Source: Microbacterium pygmaeum (GTDB lineage: Bacteria; Actinomycetota; Actinomycetes; Actinomycetales; Microbacteriaceae). Taken from it: a stretch of DNA of 64,000 nucleotides. This document shows positions 7,651 through 16,050 of the stretch, piece after piece (positions within the stretch are counted from its first letter, which is position 1; every line of letters begins with the position of its first letter). The notes under the pieces are model-generated. The model was not told where the DNA came from, did no database searches, and saw nothing but the letters and a program-made list of their open reading frames with translations. A program made the position numbers and the translations under genes. The stretch lies in NCBI RefSeq assembly GCF_900100885.1, contig NZ_LT629692.1, forward strand, positions 682,001-746,000, given 5' to 3'.

Positions 7651-8529
7651 ATGGGCGAGACGAGCCTGCAGACGAGCGACGATCCGCACTCCGTCCAAGA
7701 GCTGGAAGACCTGGCGTTCGAGCTGCGTTCGAAGCTGCTTCACCTGTGCGGGACGTACGAGGGAGCGGTGCACATCGGCGGCGATCTGTCTGCTGCCGAC
7801 ATCTTCACCGCGCTGTACCACTACGGACTGCACGTCGACCCGACCGATCTGCGCAACCCGACGCGCGACCGCTTCGTCCTGAGCAAAGGCCACGCGGCCG
7901 TGTGCATGTACATCGCCATGTCGATGCGCGGCTTCTTCTCGTACGAGGGGATCGTCGACACCTACGGCCAGCTCGACAGCGCCTACGGCATGCACCCCTG
8001 CAAGGTGCAGCTGCCCGGTGTCGAATGCTCGACGGGCTCGCTCGGTCACGGCCTTCCGATCGCGGTGGGGATGGCACTGAGTGCCCGCGGCCGCGGCGAG
8101 TCGCACCGCGTCGTGTGCCTGCTCGGCGACGGCGAGACCGGCGAGGGGTCGGTGTGGGAAGCCGCCATGGCCGCGCGCAGCAACGAGCTCGGAAACCTGG
8201 TCGCGTTCGTCGACCGCAACCGGCAGATGATGACGAGCTTCGCCGAAGAGCGTGTCGTGTTCGAACCCTATCCGGACAAATGGGCGGCATTCGGCTGGAA
8301 CGTCGTGCACATCGACGGCCACGACATGGCCCAGCTGGTCGGGGCGATCGACGCGCTGCCGCCGACGAGCGCCGAGCGTCCGACCGTCGTGATCTGCGAG
8401 ACCGTCAAGGGCAAGGGCGTGGACTTCATGGAGCACAACCTCGCCTGGCACGCCGGATCACTCGGCGCCGCAGACCTGGAGCGCGCGATGACCGCGTTGC
8501 AGGCATCCCGCGAGAGAGAGTCCGTCTGA
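7651..8529 (+). CDS. Transketolase-like, N-terminal (ThDP-binding) subunit
   Basis: 292 residues from an ATG with GAGGAGG six bases upstream. It is the split, short form of transketolase: HIGGDLSAADIF near residue 35, SKGHAA, STGSLGHGLP, and the thiamine diphosphate-Mg motif GDG...N in LGDGETGEG running to FVDRN. Housekeeping transketolase is one chain of about 700 residues, so this two-gene form is accessory. No sugar kinase is present in the operon, which is odd for a pentose phosphate role. It may transfer a ketol unit from an unphosphorylated substrate. Its stop overlaps the start of the C-terminal subunit. Confidence 0.88.
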   Translation: MGETSLQTSDDPHSVQELEDLAFELRSKLLHLCGTYEGAVHIGGDLSAADIFTALYHYGLHVDPTDLRNPTRDRFVLSKGHAAVCMYIAMSMRGFFSYEGIVDTYGQLDSAYGMHPCKVQLPGVECSTGSLGHGLPIAVGMALSARGRGESHRVVCLLGDGETGEGSVWEAAMAARSNELGNLVAFVDRNRQMMTSFAEERVVFEPYPDKWAAFGWNVVHIDGHDMAQLVGAIDALPPTSAERPTVVICETVKGKGVDFMEHNLAWHAGSLGAADLERAMTALQASRERESV

Positions 8530-9494
8530 TGCCCGTCACCTTCACCTTCGGAGAGATGCTCTCCGCCCGTTCCGTCATCGGATCGACGCTCGCCGAACTC
8601 GGCGAGGAGCACGAGAACCTTTGGGTCATCACCCCCGACATCGGCGCGACGCTCGTGGAATTCCGCGACAAGTGCCCCGACCGATTCCTCGATGTGGGGC
8701 TGGCCGAACAGGTCAGCGTCGGCATCGCCGCCGGCTTGGCCTACGACGGCAACATCCCCGTCGTCTCGGGCATGCTGCCGTTCCTTTCCATGCGGGCACT
8801 CGAGCAGGTTCGCAGCGACGTCTGCTATCCGAACCTGCCGGTCAAGATCATCGGCACCCACGGCGGGCTCGTCGGCAACGGCGGCTCGACCCACTACGCC
8901 GTCGAGGACCTCGCGCTGATGTGCGCCCTGACGAACATGACGGTGACCTCGATCGGAGACCCCCTCATGGTCGGTGAGATCCTCCGGCAGTCGATGTCGA
9001 TGGCGGGCCCCATCTACATCCGCCTCGCCGTAGGCAAGAAGGACATGATCCTCTACGAGCCCGGTCAGCACGACGTCCGCATCGGCAAGGGCATCATCGC
9101 CCGGCAGGGGTCGGATGCCACGATCTTCACGCACGGCACGGTCGTCGCCCAGGCGCTGGAAGCGGCTGCCGAGCTCGAGAAGGACGGGTTCGACGTGCGC
9201 GTGGTGGACATGTTCACCCTCAAGCCGATCGATGCGGACCTGATCGCGCAGTGCGCGGACCAGACGGGCGGGCGGTTCGTGGTCCTCGAGGATCACCTCG
9301 CCTACGGCGGGCTCGCGTCGCGCATCGCGGACGTCGTCGCGGATCGCGGCATCCATCTCACCGCCTTCGAGCGTCTCGGCATCCCGCAGGTGTACGCCGG
9401 GTTCGGCGAGGACGAGCAGCTGCGCGACAAGCACGGCTACGGACTGTCCGCCACCATCGCCGCCACTCGCCGCGTCATCGCCGCCGGCGGCTGA
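8529..9494 (+). CDS. Transketolase-like, C-terminal (pyrimidine-binding) subunit
   Basis: 321 residues. Start ATG overlaps the previous stop (TGATG), so translation is coupled. It carries the Pyr domain (about 1-175) with FLDVGLAEQVSVGIAAGLA, where the Glu of AEQ is the residue that activates the thiamine N1', followed by a transketolase C-terminal domain from about 190 (VVDMFTLKPIDADLI). Together with the preceding gene it makes the full active site. Families of this type include DXS-like and unassigned sugar or ketol transketolases; DXS is unlikely given the catabolic context. Likely a heterotetramer in the cytoplasm. Confidence 0.87.
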   Translation: MPVTFTFGEMLSARSVIGSTLAELGEEHENLWVITPDIGATLVEFRDKCPDRFLDVGLAEQVSVGIAAGLAYDGNIPVVSGMLPFLSMRALEQVRSDVCYPNLPVKIIGTHGGLVGNGGSTHYAVEDLALMCALTNMTVTSIGDPLMVGEILRQSMSMAGPIYIRLAVGKKDMILYEPGQHDVRIGKGIIARQGSDATIFTHGTVVAQALEAAAELEKDGFDVRVVDMFTLKPIDADLIAQCADQTGGRFVVLEDHLAYGGLASRIADVVADRGIHLTAFERLGIPQVYAGFGEDEQLRDKHGYGLSATIAATRRVIAAGG

Positions 9495-9533
9495 CCGGCC
9501 CTCCCCTCGCACACTCGCTCAACGGAGAGACGA

Positions 9534-10604
9534 ATGAGAACAGTCGCCGTCACCAGGATCGGCAGCCTGCGCGATCCCGATGCGACCGCGCGCGGACAGA
9601 TCGGTGTGGTCGACTTCCCCGATCAGCCGCTCGGGCCAGAGGACGTGCGCATCCGCGTTGCGTACTCGGCGATCTGCGGCTCGGATCCGCACCTCGCGGA
9701 GGGGTTCTTCGGCACCGACGTGCCGATCGGGCTCGGGCATGAGCTGTCGGGCGTCGTCGAAGCCCTCGGCGAGAAGGCCCATCGCAACGGTCTGCAGGTC
9801 GGCGATCGCGTCGCCGGCAACTTCCTCCGCTTCTGCGGCACGTGCACGCCGTGCCGGGCCGGGACGCAGCAGTTCTGCGAACACATCCAGGACTACAACC
9901 GCCCGGGGATGGCAGAGACGGTCACCTGGCACGAATCGCAGGTCTACCGTCTGCCCGACGACGTCTCACTGCTGCACGGGTGCCTCCTCGAGCCGACCTC
10001 GGTCGCCGTGCGCATCGCCGACAAGACCGACATCCAGGTCGGCGACCGCGTCGCGATCTGCGGTGGCGGGCCGATCGGGCAGCTCGCCCTGCAGGTCATG
10101 AGGATGCACGGGGCGACATCGCTCACGCTGATCGAGCCGATCGCCGAGCGACGTGAGATGGCGCTGAGACACGGGGCGGACGAGGTCATCGATCCGATCT
10201 CCGAGGACCAGTACCGACGCGCGGACGAGATCACCCGGGGGCAGGGGTTCGACGTCGTCATCGACGCATCCGGCTCGCCCCGGGCCGTGCGCGGACTCCT
10301 GGAGATCGCGGCGAAGGGTGCGACGGTGATCTACGGGGCGATGTATCCGCACGACTTCGAGATGCCGCTGAACCTCTCCGATTTCCTGTACCTCAAGGAG
10401 CTCACGCTGACCGGGGTGTTCGTCTCACCGTACGCATTCCCGCGCGCCCTGCAGATCCTGCCGTACCTCGATCTCGACGAGCTCACCCAGTCGGTGTTCG
10501 ACCTGGAGGACGCGACCGAGGCGTTCGACATGCACATCAGCGGTCGGTACCCGAAGGTCGTCATCCGCTGCAACGACATCACGGACTCCGGGAGCACGTC
10601 GTGA
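9534..10604 (+). CDS. Zinc-dependent MDR alcohol/polyol dehydrogenase
   Basis: 356 residues, medium-chain dehydrogenase. Catalytic zinc ligands are C48 (AICGSD), H69-E70 (GLGHELSG) and a later Glu in LLEPTSVAVR. The structural zinc uses C101, C104, C107 and C115. The Rossmann motif GGGPIG near 172 binds NAD(P). Relatives oxidise secondary alcohols of polyols or sugars (sorbitol, threonine and similar). In this operon it probably oxidises a secondary hydroxyl to the ketone that the epimerase and transketolase then use. Its stop overlaps the GTG of the transporter ATPase. Substrate not assignable from sequence. Confidence 0.87.
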   Translation: MRTVAVTRIGSLRDPDATARGQIGVVDFPDQPLGPEDVRIRVAYSAICGSDPHLAEGFFGTDVPIGLGHELSGVVEALGEKAHRNGLQVGDRVAGNFLRFCGTCTPCRAGTQQFCEHIQDYNRPGMAETVTWHESQVYRLPDDVSLLHGCLLEPTSVAVRIADKTDIQVGDRVAICGGGPIGQLALQVMRMHGATSLTLIEPIAERREMALRHGADEVIDPISEDQYRRADEITRGQGFDVVIDASGSPRAVRGLLEIAAKGATVIYGAMYPHDFEMPLNLSDFLYLKELTLTGVFVSPYAFPRALQILPYLDLDELTQSVFDLEDATEAFDMHISGRYPKVVIRCNDITDSGSTS

Positions 10605-12127
10605 CGGTCATCGGCAGCGACCCGGTGACGACCGGAGTTCCCGCGCTCCAGGCCGTCGACATCGTCAAGAGCTTCGACGGCGTCCATGCGCTCAAAGGAG
10701 TGCAGCTCTCGGTCCGACCCGGTGAGATCCATGCGCTCCTCGGTGAGAACGGCGCCGGCAAGTCGACGCTGATCAAGGTGATGACGGGTCTGTACTCGCC
10801 GGACTCCGGGACGATCCGGCGCAGCGGGCAGGACGTCGAGTTCGCCAACGTGCGCGCGGCGCACAAGGAGGGCATCGTCGCGCTCTATCAGGAGCTGTCC
10901 ATCGTGCCCACGACCTCGGTCGCGGAGAACGTCCTGCTGGGCGAACAGCTGCCGAGTCGATTCGGCATCGTCGATGGCCGGGCGCTGCGCCGCCGTGCGC
11001 GCGAGCAGCTCGAGAGACTCAATCAGAAAATCTCCATGCGCAAGCTCGCCGGCGACCTCTCGCCGGTGCAGCAGACGATGGTCGCCGTGGCCCGCGCGCT
11101 GGCCACCGACGCACGCGTCCTGATCCTCGACGAGCCGACGGCCTCGCTCACCGACACCGAGATCCGCGAGGTCTTCACGGTTCTGCGGTCGCTGCGTGAC
11201 GAGGGGGTGGCGATCGTCTATGTCTCGCACCGCCTGGAGGAGGTCTTCGAGCTCTGCGATCGCCTGACGATCATGCGCAACGGCGAGACGATCATCACGA
11301 GGGACGTCTCCGGCACCACGATCAACGAGGTCATCTCGACGATGGTCGGACGAAACGCCGACTCGCTCTACCCCGAGCGGGGAGTGACCTCGTCGGAGGT
11401 CGCCCTCGTGGTCGACTCGCTGGAGGGGCGGCGCGTCACGAACGTCTCGTTCACCGCCTACAACGGCGAGGTGCTCGGGATCGGAGGCCTCGCCGGCTCC
11501 GGCCGCAGTGAGCTGCTGCGGATCCTCGCGGGTGCGCAGCAGTCCAAGTCGGGCACCGTCACGGTCGACGGAGTGGAGGTCTCGCGTCGCTCGGCGGTCG
11601 GTCGGATGCTGGAGGCCGGCGTCGCACTCGTTCCCGAAGAGCGACGCAGTCAGGGCGTGCTGCTGGGCTCCTCCATCCAGGACAACATCGCCCTCGCGAA
11701 CATCCCGTCGGTCAGCCGCGGCGGGTTCGTGTCGGGCCGGCGCATCGCCGAGATCGCCAAGCGCGGCATCGGCGACCTCCAGATCAAGGCGCGCAGCCCC
11801 CGCCAGAACGTCGGAGAGCTCTCCGGCGGCAACCAGCAGAAGGTGGTCCTGGCCAAGATGCTCGCCCGCCGTCCGAAGGTCCTGCTCATGGACGAGCCGA
11901 CCAGGGGGATCGACGTCGGAACGAAGGCCGAGATCTACCGGCTCATCCGCGAGCTCGCCGCCACCGGGACCACGGTGATCGCCGTCAGCTCGGAGCTGCC
12001 GGAGCTCATCGGCATGTGCGATCGCATCCTCATCATGCACGAGGGCTCGATCTCGGGCGACGTCCCCGCCGAGGGCGCCGACGACGAGCTCCTCCTCTCC
12101 TACGCGTACGGAAGGTCCACATCATGA
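10601..12127 (+). CDS. Sugar-type ABC importer, double ATPase (RbsA/MglA family)
   Basis: 508 residues with two ABC cassettes. The first has Walker A GENGAGKST, a diverged signature LSPVQQ and Walker B VLILDEPTAS. The second has a degenerate Walker A (GLAGSGRSELL), signature LSGGNQQK and LLMDEPTRGID, the usual asymmetry of this family. It powers import through the permease encoded next (ATGA overlap). The class handles monosaccharides, but some members carry other polyhydroxylated ligands. GTG start overlaps the dehydrogenase stop. Confidence 0.93.
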   Translation: MTVIGSDPVTTGVPALQAVDIVKSFDGVHALKGVQLSVRPGEIHALLGENGAGKSTLIKVMTGLYSPDSGTIRRSGQDVEFANVRAAHKEGIVALYQELSIVPTTSVAENVLLGEQLPSRFGIVDGRALRRRAREQLERLNQKISMRKLAGDLSPVQQTMVAVARALATDARVLILDEPTASLTDTEIREVFTVLRSLRDEGVAIVYVSHRLEEVFELCDRLTIMRNGETIITRDVSGTTINEVISTMVGRNADSLYPERGVTSSEVALVVDSLEGRRVTNVSFTAYNGEVLGIGGLAGSGRSELLRILAGAQQSKSGTVTVDGVEVSRRSAVGRMLEAGVALVPEERRSQGVLLGSSIQDNIALANIPSVSRGGFVSGRRIAEIAKRGIGDLQIKARSPRQNVGELSGGNQQKVVLAKMLARRPKVLLMDEPTRGIDVGTKAEIYRLIRELAATGTTVIAVSSELPELIGMCDRILIMHEGSISGDVPAEGADDELLLSYAYGRSTS

Positions 12128-13113
12128 CGATTCAGAAGGAGCCGACCCGGACCGGAACCATCATGGTCCAGCGGTCTCGCTCAGCCGGTCGCGTGCTGAT
12201 CCAGAGCGGCACGATCGTGGCGTTGATCCTGCTCATCCTGTTCTTCTTCGCGATGCGCCCCGACACCTTCCTGTCGTTCGTGAACATCCGCAACATCCTC
12301 TATCAGATCTCGATCCTGGCGATCATCGCCGGGGCCCAGACGATCGTGATGGTCGTGGGTGACTTCGACCTGTCGGTGGGTGCGACTTCGAGCTTGGCCG
12401 GTGCGGTCACCTCGGTGATGCTGCTCGGCGAGAACTCGATGCCGATCGCGATCCTCGCGGGCCTCGCGGTCGGGCTGCTGGTCGGACTCGTCAACGGCGT
12501 GCTCATCGCGTACCTGCATCTGTCCGCGTTCATCGCGACGCTCGCGACGATGACCTCGGTGATCGGCCTCGCGTACATCGTCACGGGCGGCACGACGGTG
12601 TTCGGGATGCCGCCCGAGTTCAACGAGCTCGGGCAGGGCAAATTCTTGAACGTCCCCCTGCCGGTGTACTTCGCGGTCGCGATCTCGGTGCTGATCTGGG
12701 CGCTCCTGCGCTTCACGACCCTCGGGCGACGCCTGCACGCGATCGGGGGCAACGAGGAGGTGGCCCGGCTGTCGGGTGTGAATGTGCGCTGGGCGCGGCT
12801 GCTCGCCTTCACCATGGCCGGCTTCATCTCCGCGATCGGCGGCATCCTGCTGGCCGCGCGCCTCGGCAGCGCGGCGGCCGAGCAGGGCGGCGACAACACG
12901 CTGTTCTCCGTCGCAGCGGTCTTCCTCGGCATGACCGTCATCCGCTCCGGCGCCGCCAACCTCGGCGGAACCATGATCGGCGTGGCCATCATCGGCGTCA
13001 TGAGCAACGGCCTGAACATCCTGGGCGTGAATGCCTACGTCCAGCAGGTCGTGACCGGCATCATCATCATCCTGGCCGTCGTCCTTTCCGGCCTGAAGAC
13101 CAAGGAGCGATAG
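12124..13113 (+). CDS. Sugar-type ABC importer permease (RbsC family)
   Basis: 329 residues, ATG overlapping the ATPase stop. About nine to ten hydrophobic segments start at residue 25 (IVALILLILFFFAMRP). The family motifs GDFDLSVGAT, AFIATLATM and the cytoplasmic coupling loop GGNEEVARLSGVNV are present. It forms the transmembrane channel with the RbsA-like ATPase and the lipoprotein encoded 89 bases downstream. Length is typical. Confidence 0.93.
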   Translation: MTIQKEPTRTGTIMVQRSRSAGRVLIQSGTIVALILLILFFFAMRPDTFLSFVNIRNILYQISILAIIAGAQTIVMVVGDFDLSVGATSSLAGAVTSVMLLGENSMPIAILAGLAVGLLVGLVNGVLIAYLHLSAFIATLATMTSVIGLAYIVTGGTTVFGMPPEFNELGQGKFLNVPLPVYFAVAISVLIWALLRFTTLGRRLHAIGGNEEVARLSGVNVRWARLLAFTMAGFISAIGGILLAARLGSAAAEQGGDNTLFSVAAVFLGMTVIRSGAANLGGTMIGVAIIGVMSNGLNILGVNAYVQQVVTGIIIILAVVLSGLKTKER

Positions 13114-13137
13114 CGATATCGGCTCCGGAGGACACCC

Positions 13138-13156
13138 TGCGGACTCCCGTTCCGCA
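13138..13156 (+). promoter_or_regulatory. Short intercistronic hairpin before the binding-protein gene
   Basis: TGCGGA, seven-base loop, TCCGCA, between permease and binding protein. Such hairpins often stabilise or partly terminate transcripts so that the binding protein is made in excess. The stem is only 6 bp, so the call is weak. Confidence 0.35.
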
Positions 13157-13202
13157 AGGCACCCAGAAGCAAGAAGCGCAGTTACAACGAAGGAGTGGAT
13201 AC

Positions 13203-14198
13203 ATGCGTACCAAGTTCACAATCGCGGCGGCCGTCGCCGTGGCAGCGGCCCTGACACTGGCGGGCTGCTCCGGATCGAGCTCGGGATCGAGCTCGGGCGA
13301 CAGCGGCGGCGGCGACGAGCCGTTCAAAGTCATCGCCTTCACCTCAGGGAACCAGACGCCGGTCGGGGCGTGGTGGGTCAAAGCCGTCACCGCGAAGGCT
13401 GACGAACTCGGCTGGGATCTGACCATGATCCAGGGCGACTTCGACTTCCAGAAGATGAACCCGGCGGTCGAGAGTGCGATCGGCCAGGGCGCCGACGTCA
13501 TCCTCGACGGATACACCGACGTCTCCTCGATCGGGTCGATCGTCACAGCGGCCAAGGACGCCGAGATCCCGATCTTCGCAATGGATGCCGGTACCGAGGC
13601 GACGGACGCCTTCGTGACCAACATCACGACCAACCAGCAGCAGATCGTGGACGACACTGTGGAGGACATCGATCAGACGATCGGAGGGTTGGACGGGAAG
13701 ACCATCATGGTGATCGGTCACGACCCGCACGCCGGCATCCGCTTCCGCTCCGCACTCGCGGTGAAGGCCTTCGAAGCAGCCGGCGCCACCGTGGTCAGCG
13801 GCGCGCCGCAGCAGGTGACCAACCCGGCCACCGGCCGCACCGAGGCGCTGAACTTCGTCGCGGACTACCTCTCCGCCAACCCGGACGGTCTCGACGCGGT
13901 CTGGGCCGGTTGGGACGACGCTGCGCTCGGCGCCGCACAGGGACTGTCGGAAGGGGGATCGACGGCACCCGTGACCGGTGTCGACGCGCTCTCGGAGACG
14001 CTGGCGGCGATCCAGGCGGGAGGCAACATGCTGGCCACGATCGATCAGCCGTGGCCGAAGGTTCTGGACATGCTGATCGCCGATGTCCAGGCCTACCAGG
14101 AGGACGGCACGATGCCCGCGGAGAACTTCGTCGACGTCGATGTGACGCTCGTCACGAAGGACAACGCGGCCGACACCACCCCGTCCGACAAGCTCTGA
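13203..14198 (+). CDS. Sugar-type ABC substrate-binding lipoprotein (RbsB family)
   Basis: 331 residues. A signal peptide ends in the lipobox LAGC (Cys21), followed by a Ser/Gly-rich linker to about residue 38, then a periplasmic-binding-protein type 4 fold: FKVIAFTSGNQTPVGAWWVKAV, ADVILDGYTDVSS, IFAMDAG and DAVWAGWDDAALG. GAAGGAG lies six bases before the ATG. The many Trp residues (WW, WAGWDD, PWP) in likely ligand-facing loops would suit stacking with an aromatic ring as well as a sugar. It feeds the importer encoded immediately upstream. Confidence 0.92.
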   Translation: MRTKFTIAAAVAVAAALTLAGCSGSSSGSSSGDSGGGDEPFKVIAFTSGNQTPVGAWWVKAVTAKADELGWDLTMIQGDFDFQKMNPAVESAIGQGADVILDGYTDVSSIGSIVTAAKDAEIPIFAMDAGTEATDAFVTNITTNQQQIVDDTVEDIDQTIGGLDGKTIMVIGHDPHAGIRFRSALAVKAFEAAGATVVSGAPQQVTNPATGRTEALNFVADYLSANPDGLDAVWAGWDDAALGAAQGLSEGGSTAPVTGVDALSETLAAIQAGGNMLATIDQPWPKVLDMLIADVQAYQEDGTMPAENFVDVDVTLVTKDNAADTTPSDKL

Positions 14199-14216
14199 CA
14201 ACCACCAGCACGATCC

Positions 14217-14248
14217 GCGGGGGCGGCTGCTGCGGCATCCGCTCCCGC
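14217..14248 (+). promoter_or_regulatory. GC-rich hairpin between binding protein and SDR genes
   Basis: Ten-base-pair stem with one G-T pair (arms 14217-14226 and 14239-14248), 12-base loop. It lies 19 bases after the binding-protein stop and before the SDR ribosome site, with no T-run. Partial termination or mRNA processing between transport and catabolic parts of the operon is likely. Confidence 0.4.
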
Positions 14249-14289
14249 ACCCTTCACTTCACCCTGACATCCGAGGAAAAGGAACACCC

Positions 14290-15072
14290 ATGCGTCTCGA
14301 CGGCAAAGTCGCGCTCATCACCGGCGGAGCAAGCGGAATCGGTCTGGCCACGGTGCGCAAATTCGTCCGCGAGGGCGCCAAGGTCCTGATCGCCGACATC
14401 AACTTCGACCAGGCCCAGGCCGCCGCCGATGACATCGCCGGCGAGGGATTCCAGGGCAACGTCGCAGCGGTCGGCGTCAACGTCGCCGTCTTCGCAGAGG
14501 TGGAGGCCGCCGTCGCACGCGCCGTCGAGGTCTTCGGCAGGCTCGACGTCATCTTCAACAACGCCGGGATCGCCGGTGGACGGCCGCTCCTGGATCACGA
14601 CCCGGACGTGGACTACGCGCCGATGATCCGGATCGACCAGGACGGCGTCTACTACGGGATCCTCGCTGCGGGACGCCAGTTCCGCGACCAGGGCACGGGC
14701 GGCGTCATCATCAGCACCTCGTCGATCTACGGCGAGCAGGCTGCGGAACTCGCCTTCACCTACAGCGCGGCCAAAGCCGCCGTCATCTCGTTCACCCGCT
14801 CGGCGGCCTACGAGCTGGCGGAGTTCGGCGTCCGCGCCGTGGCGATCACGCCGGGCCGCGTCGGGACGGCCATCATCAACCAGTTCAGCGACGAACTGAA
14901 GACGACGTTCGCGTCCGAGCAGATGCGCAACGTGATGACCGAGCCGGAGGAGATCGCGAACGTCGTGGCCTTCCTGGCCTCCGACGAATCGAATGTCATC
15001 AACGGGACCGTCGTCCACGTCGACGACGGCTACTCGTCCTTCAAGAAGCGTCTCGACCTGCCCACCTTCTGA
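14290..15072 (+). CDS. SDR family NAD(P)-dependent oxidoreductase
   Basis: 260 residues, classical short-chain dehydrogenase. TGGASGIG near residue 11 binds the cofactor, D-I-N near 38 suggests NAD preference, NNAG sits near 93, and the catalytic set is S144 region (STSSIYG), Y159 and K163 (YSAAKAA). A PGRVGT loop closes the active site. With the MDR dehydrogenase it gives the operon two alcohol-oxidising steps. Substrate unknown; a secondary alcohol on the imported compound is likely. Confidence 0.9.
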   Translation: MRLDGKVALITGGASGIGLATVRKFVREGAKVLIADINFDQAQAAADDIAGEGFQGNVAAVGVNVAVFAEVEAAVARAVEVFGRLDVIFNNAGIAGGRPLLDHDPDVDYAPMIRIDQDGVYYGILAAGRQFRDQGTGGVIISTSSIYGEQAAELAFTYSAAKAAVISFTRSAAYELAEFGVRAVAITPGRVGTAIINQFSDELKTTFASEQMRNVMTEPEEIANVVAFLASDESNVINGTVVHVDDGYSSFKKRLDLPTF

Positions 15073-15092
15073 GGGCCGGGAGGAATGAGCGC

Positions 15093-16022
15093 ATGACCGT
15101 CGACACGCAGGCGCGGAACACGCTGGATGTGGCGTGTCACCTCAACGTCTTCGCAGCGGATGCCACGGGCGCGGCATTCACCGACGCGCTGGACGCGATG
15201 GCCGCAGCCGGATTCACGCGGGTGGTGCTGCCGCCGCTGGACCCGGCATCCATCGACGCCGGTCGGCTCCGCCGCCACCTCGAGGAGCGTGGCCTCGCGC
15301 CGATCACGATCGCCGGGGGGCAGTCCGCGGGAGCGGACGTCTCGTCCGCCGACGCCGGTGAACGTGCCGCCGGAGCGGCGCTGCTGCGCAGCATCGTGGA
15401 TCTCACCGCTGCACTGGGTGGCGACCAGATGAACGGCGTGCCGTACGGGCCATTCGGACCGCCGCGCGGTCCGACCTCTCGCGAGGCCGTGGACCGATCC
15501 GCTCGAGAGGTCGGTGCGATCGCAGACTACGCTCACGAACACGGCGTCGCGATGACCTTCGAGGTGCTGAACCGGTACGAGACCTCGCTGCTGAACACCG
15601 CAGCGCAGGCCATGGCGTTCGCGATGTCGAGCGGGTCCGAGCATCTGCGCATCCATCTCGACACGTTCCACATGGCGATCGAAGAGGCCGACATCGACGA
15701 GGCTGTCCGGCTCGCCCTGCCCAGGCTCGCCTACCTCGAACTCGGTCAGTCCGGCCGTGGGATGCTCAGCACCGGCGCCCTGGACATCGCGGGCATCGTG
15801 CGCGCGGCGCTGGAGTCCGGCTACGAGGGCCGCTGGGGCATCGAGGCGTTCTCGCGCAGCATCCTGTCCGAACCGGCATCGGACATGCTGGCGATCTGGC
15901 GTGCGCCGTATGACGATGGAGGTGAGCTCGCCGACGATGCGATGCGCGTCATCCAGCGCGGCTGGTCTTCGAGCACGATCGGCCGCCGGGCGCAGCGGCT
16001 CTCCCGCAATCACCCCTCTTGA
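15093..16022 (+). CDS. TIM-barrel ketose 3-epimerase-like protein (D-tagatose/D-allulose 3-epimerase family)
   Basis: 309 residues. The family motifs are EVLNRYETSLLNTAAQA (E157), HLDTFHMAIEEAD (D190) and GIEAFSR (E251), which match three of the four metal ligands of D-tagatose 3-epimerase. The fourth, normally His in a GHxHxGE segment, aligns with E216 in YLELGQSGRG, an unusual His-to-Glu change, and the nearby Glu is Gln. These enzymes invert C3 of a 2-ketose, i.e. the carbinol next to the ketone. In this operon it may epimerise a product of the MDR or SDR enzyme. ATG start follows a GGGAGGA site. Fold firm, reaction uncertain. Confidence 0.78.
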   Translation: MTVDTQARNTLDVACHLNVFAADATGAAFTDALDAMAAAGFTRVVLPPLDPASIDAGRLRRHLEERGLAPITIAGGQSAGADVSSADAGERAAGAALLRSIVDLTAALGGDQMNGVPYGPFGPPRGPTSREAVDRSAREVGAIADYAHEHGVAMTFEVLNRYETSLLNTAAQAMAFAMSSGSEHLRIHLDTFHMAIEEADIDEAVRLALPRLAYLELGQSGRGMLSTGALDIAGIVRAALESGYEGRWGIEAFSRSILSEPASDMLAIWRAPYDDGGELADDAMRVIQRGWSSSTIGRRAQRLSRNHPS

Positions 16023-16050
16023 TCCCGCATCACCCGACGAAGGAGTCACC

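Noticed and set aside
7651..9494. Housekeeping transketolase or DXS
   Set aside because: Split in two short subunits, inside a catabolic operon with its own regulator and importer; no pentose phosphate or isoprenoid genes adjoin.
10331..12040. Long minus-strand open frame opposite the transporter ATPase
   Set aside because: Same antisense effect; the plus-strand product has complete Walker and signature motifs.
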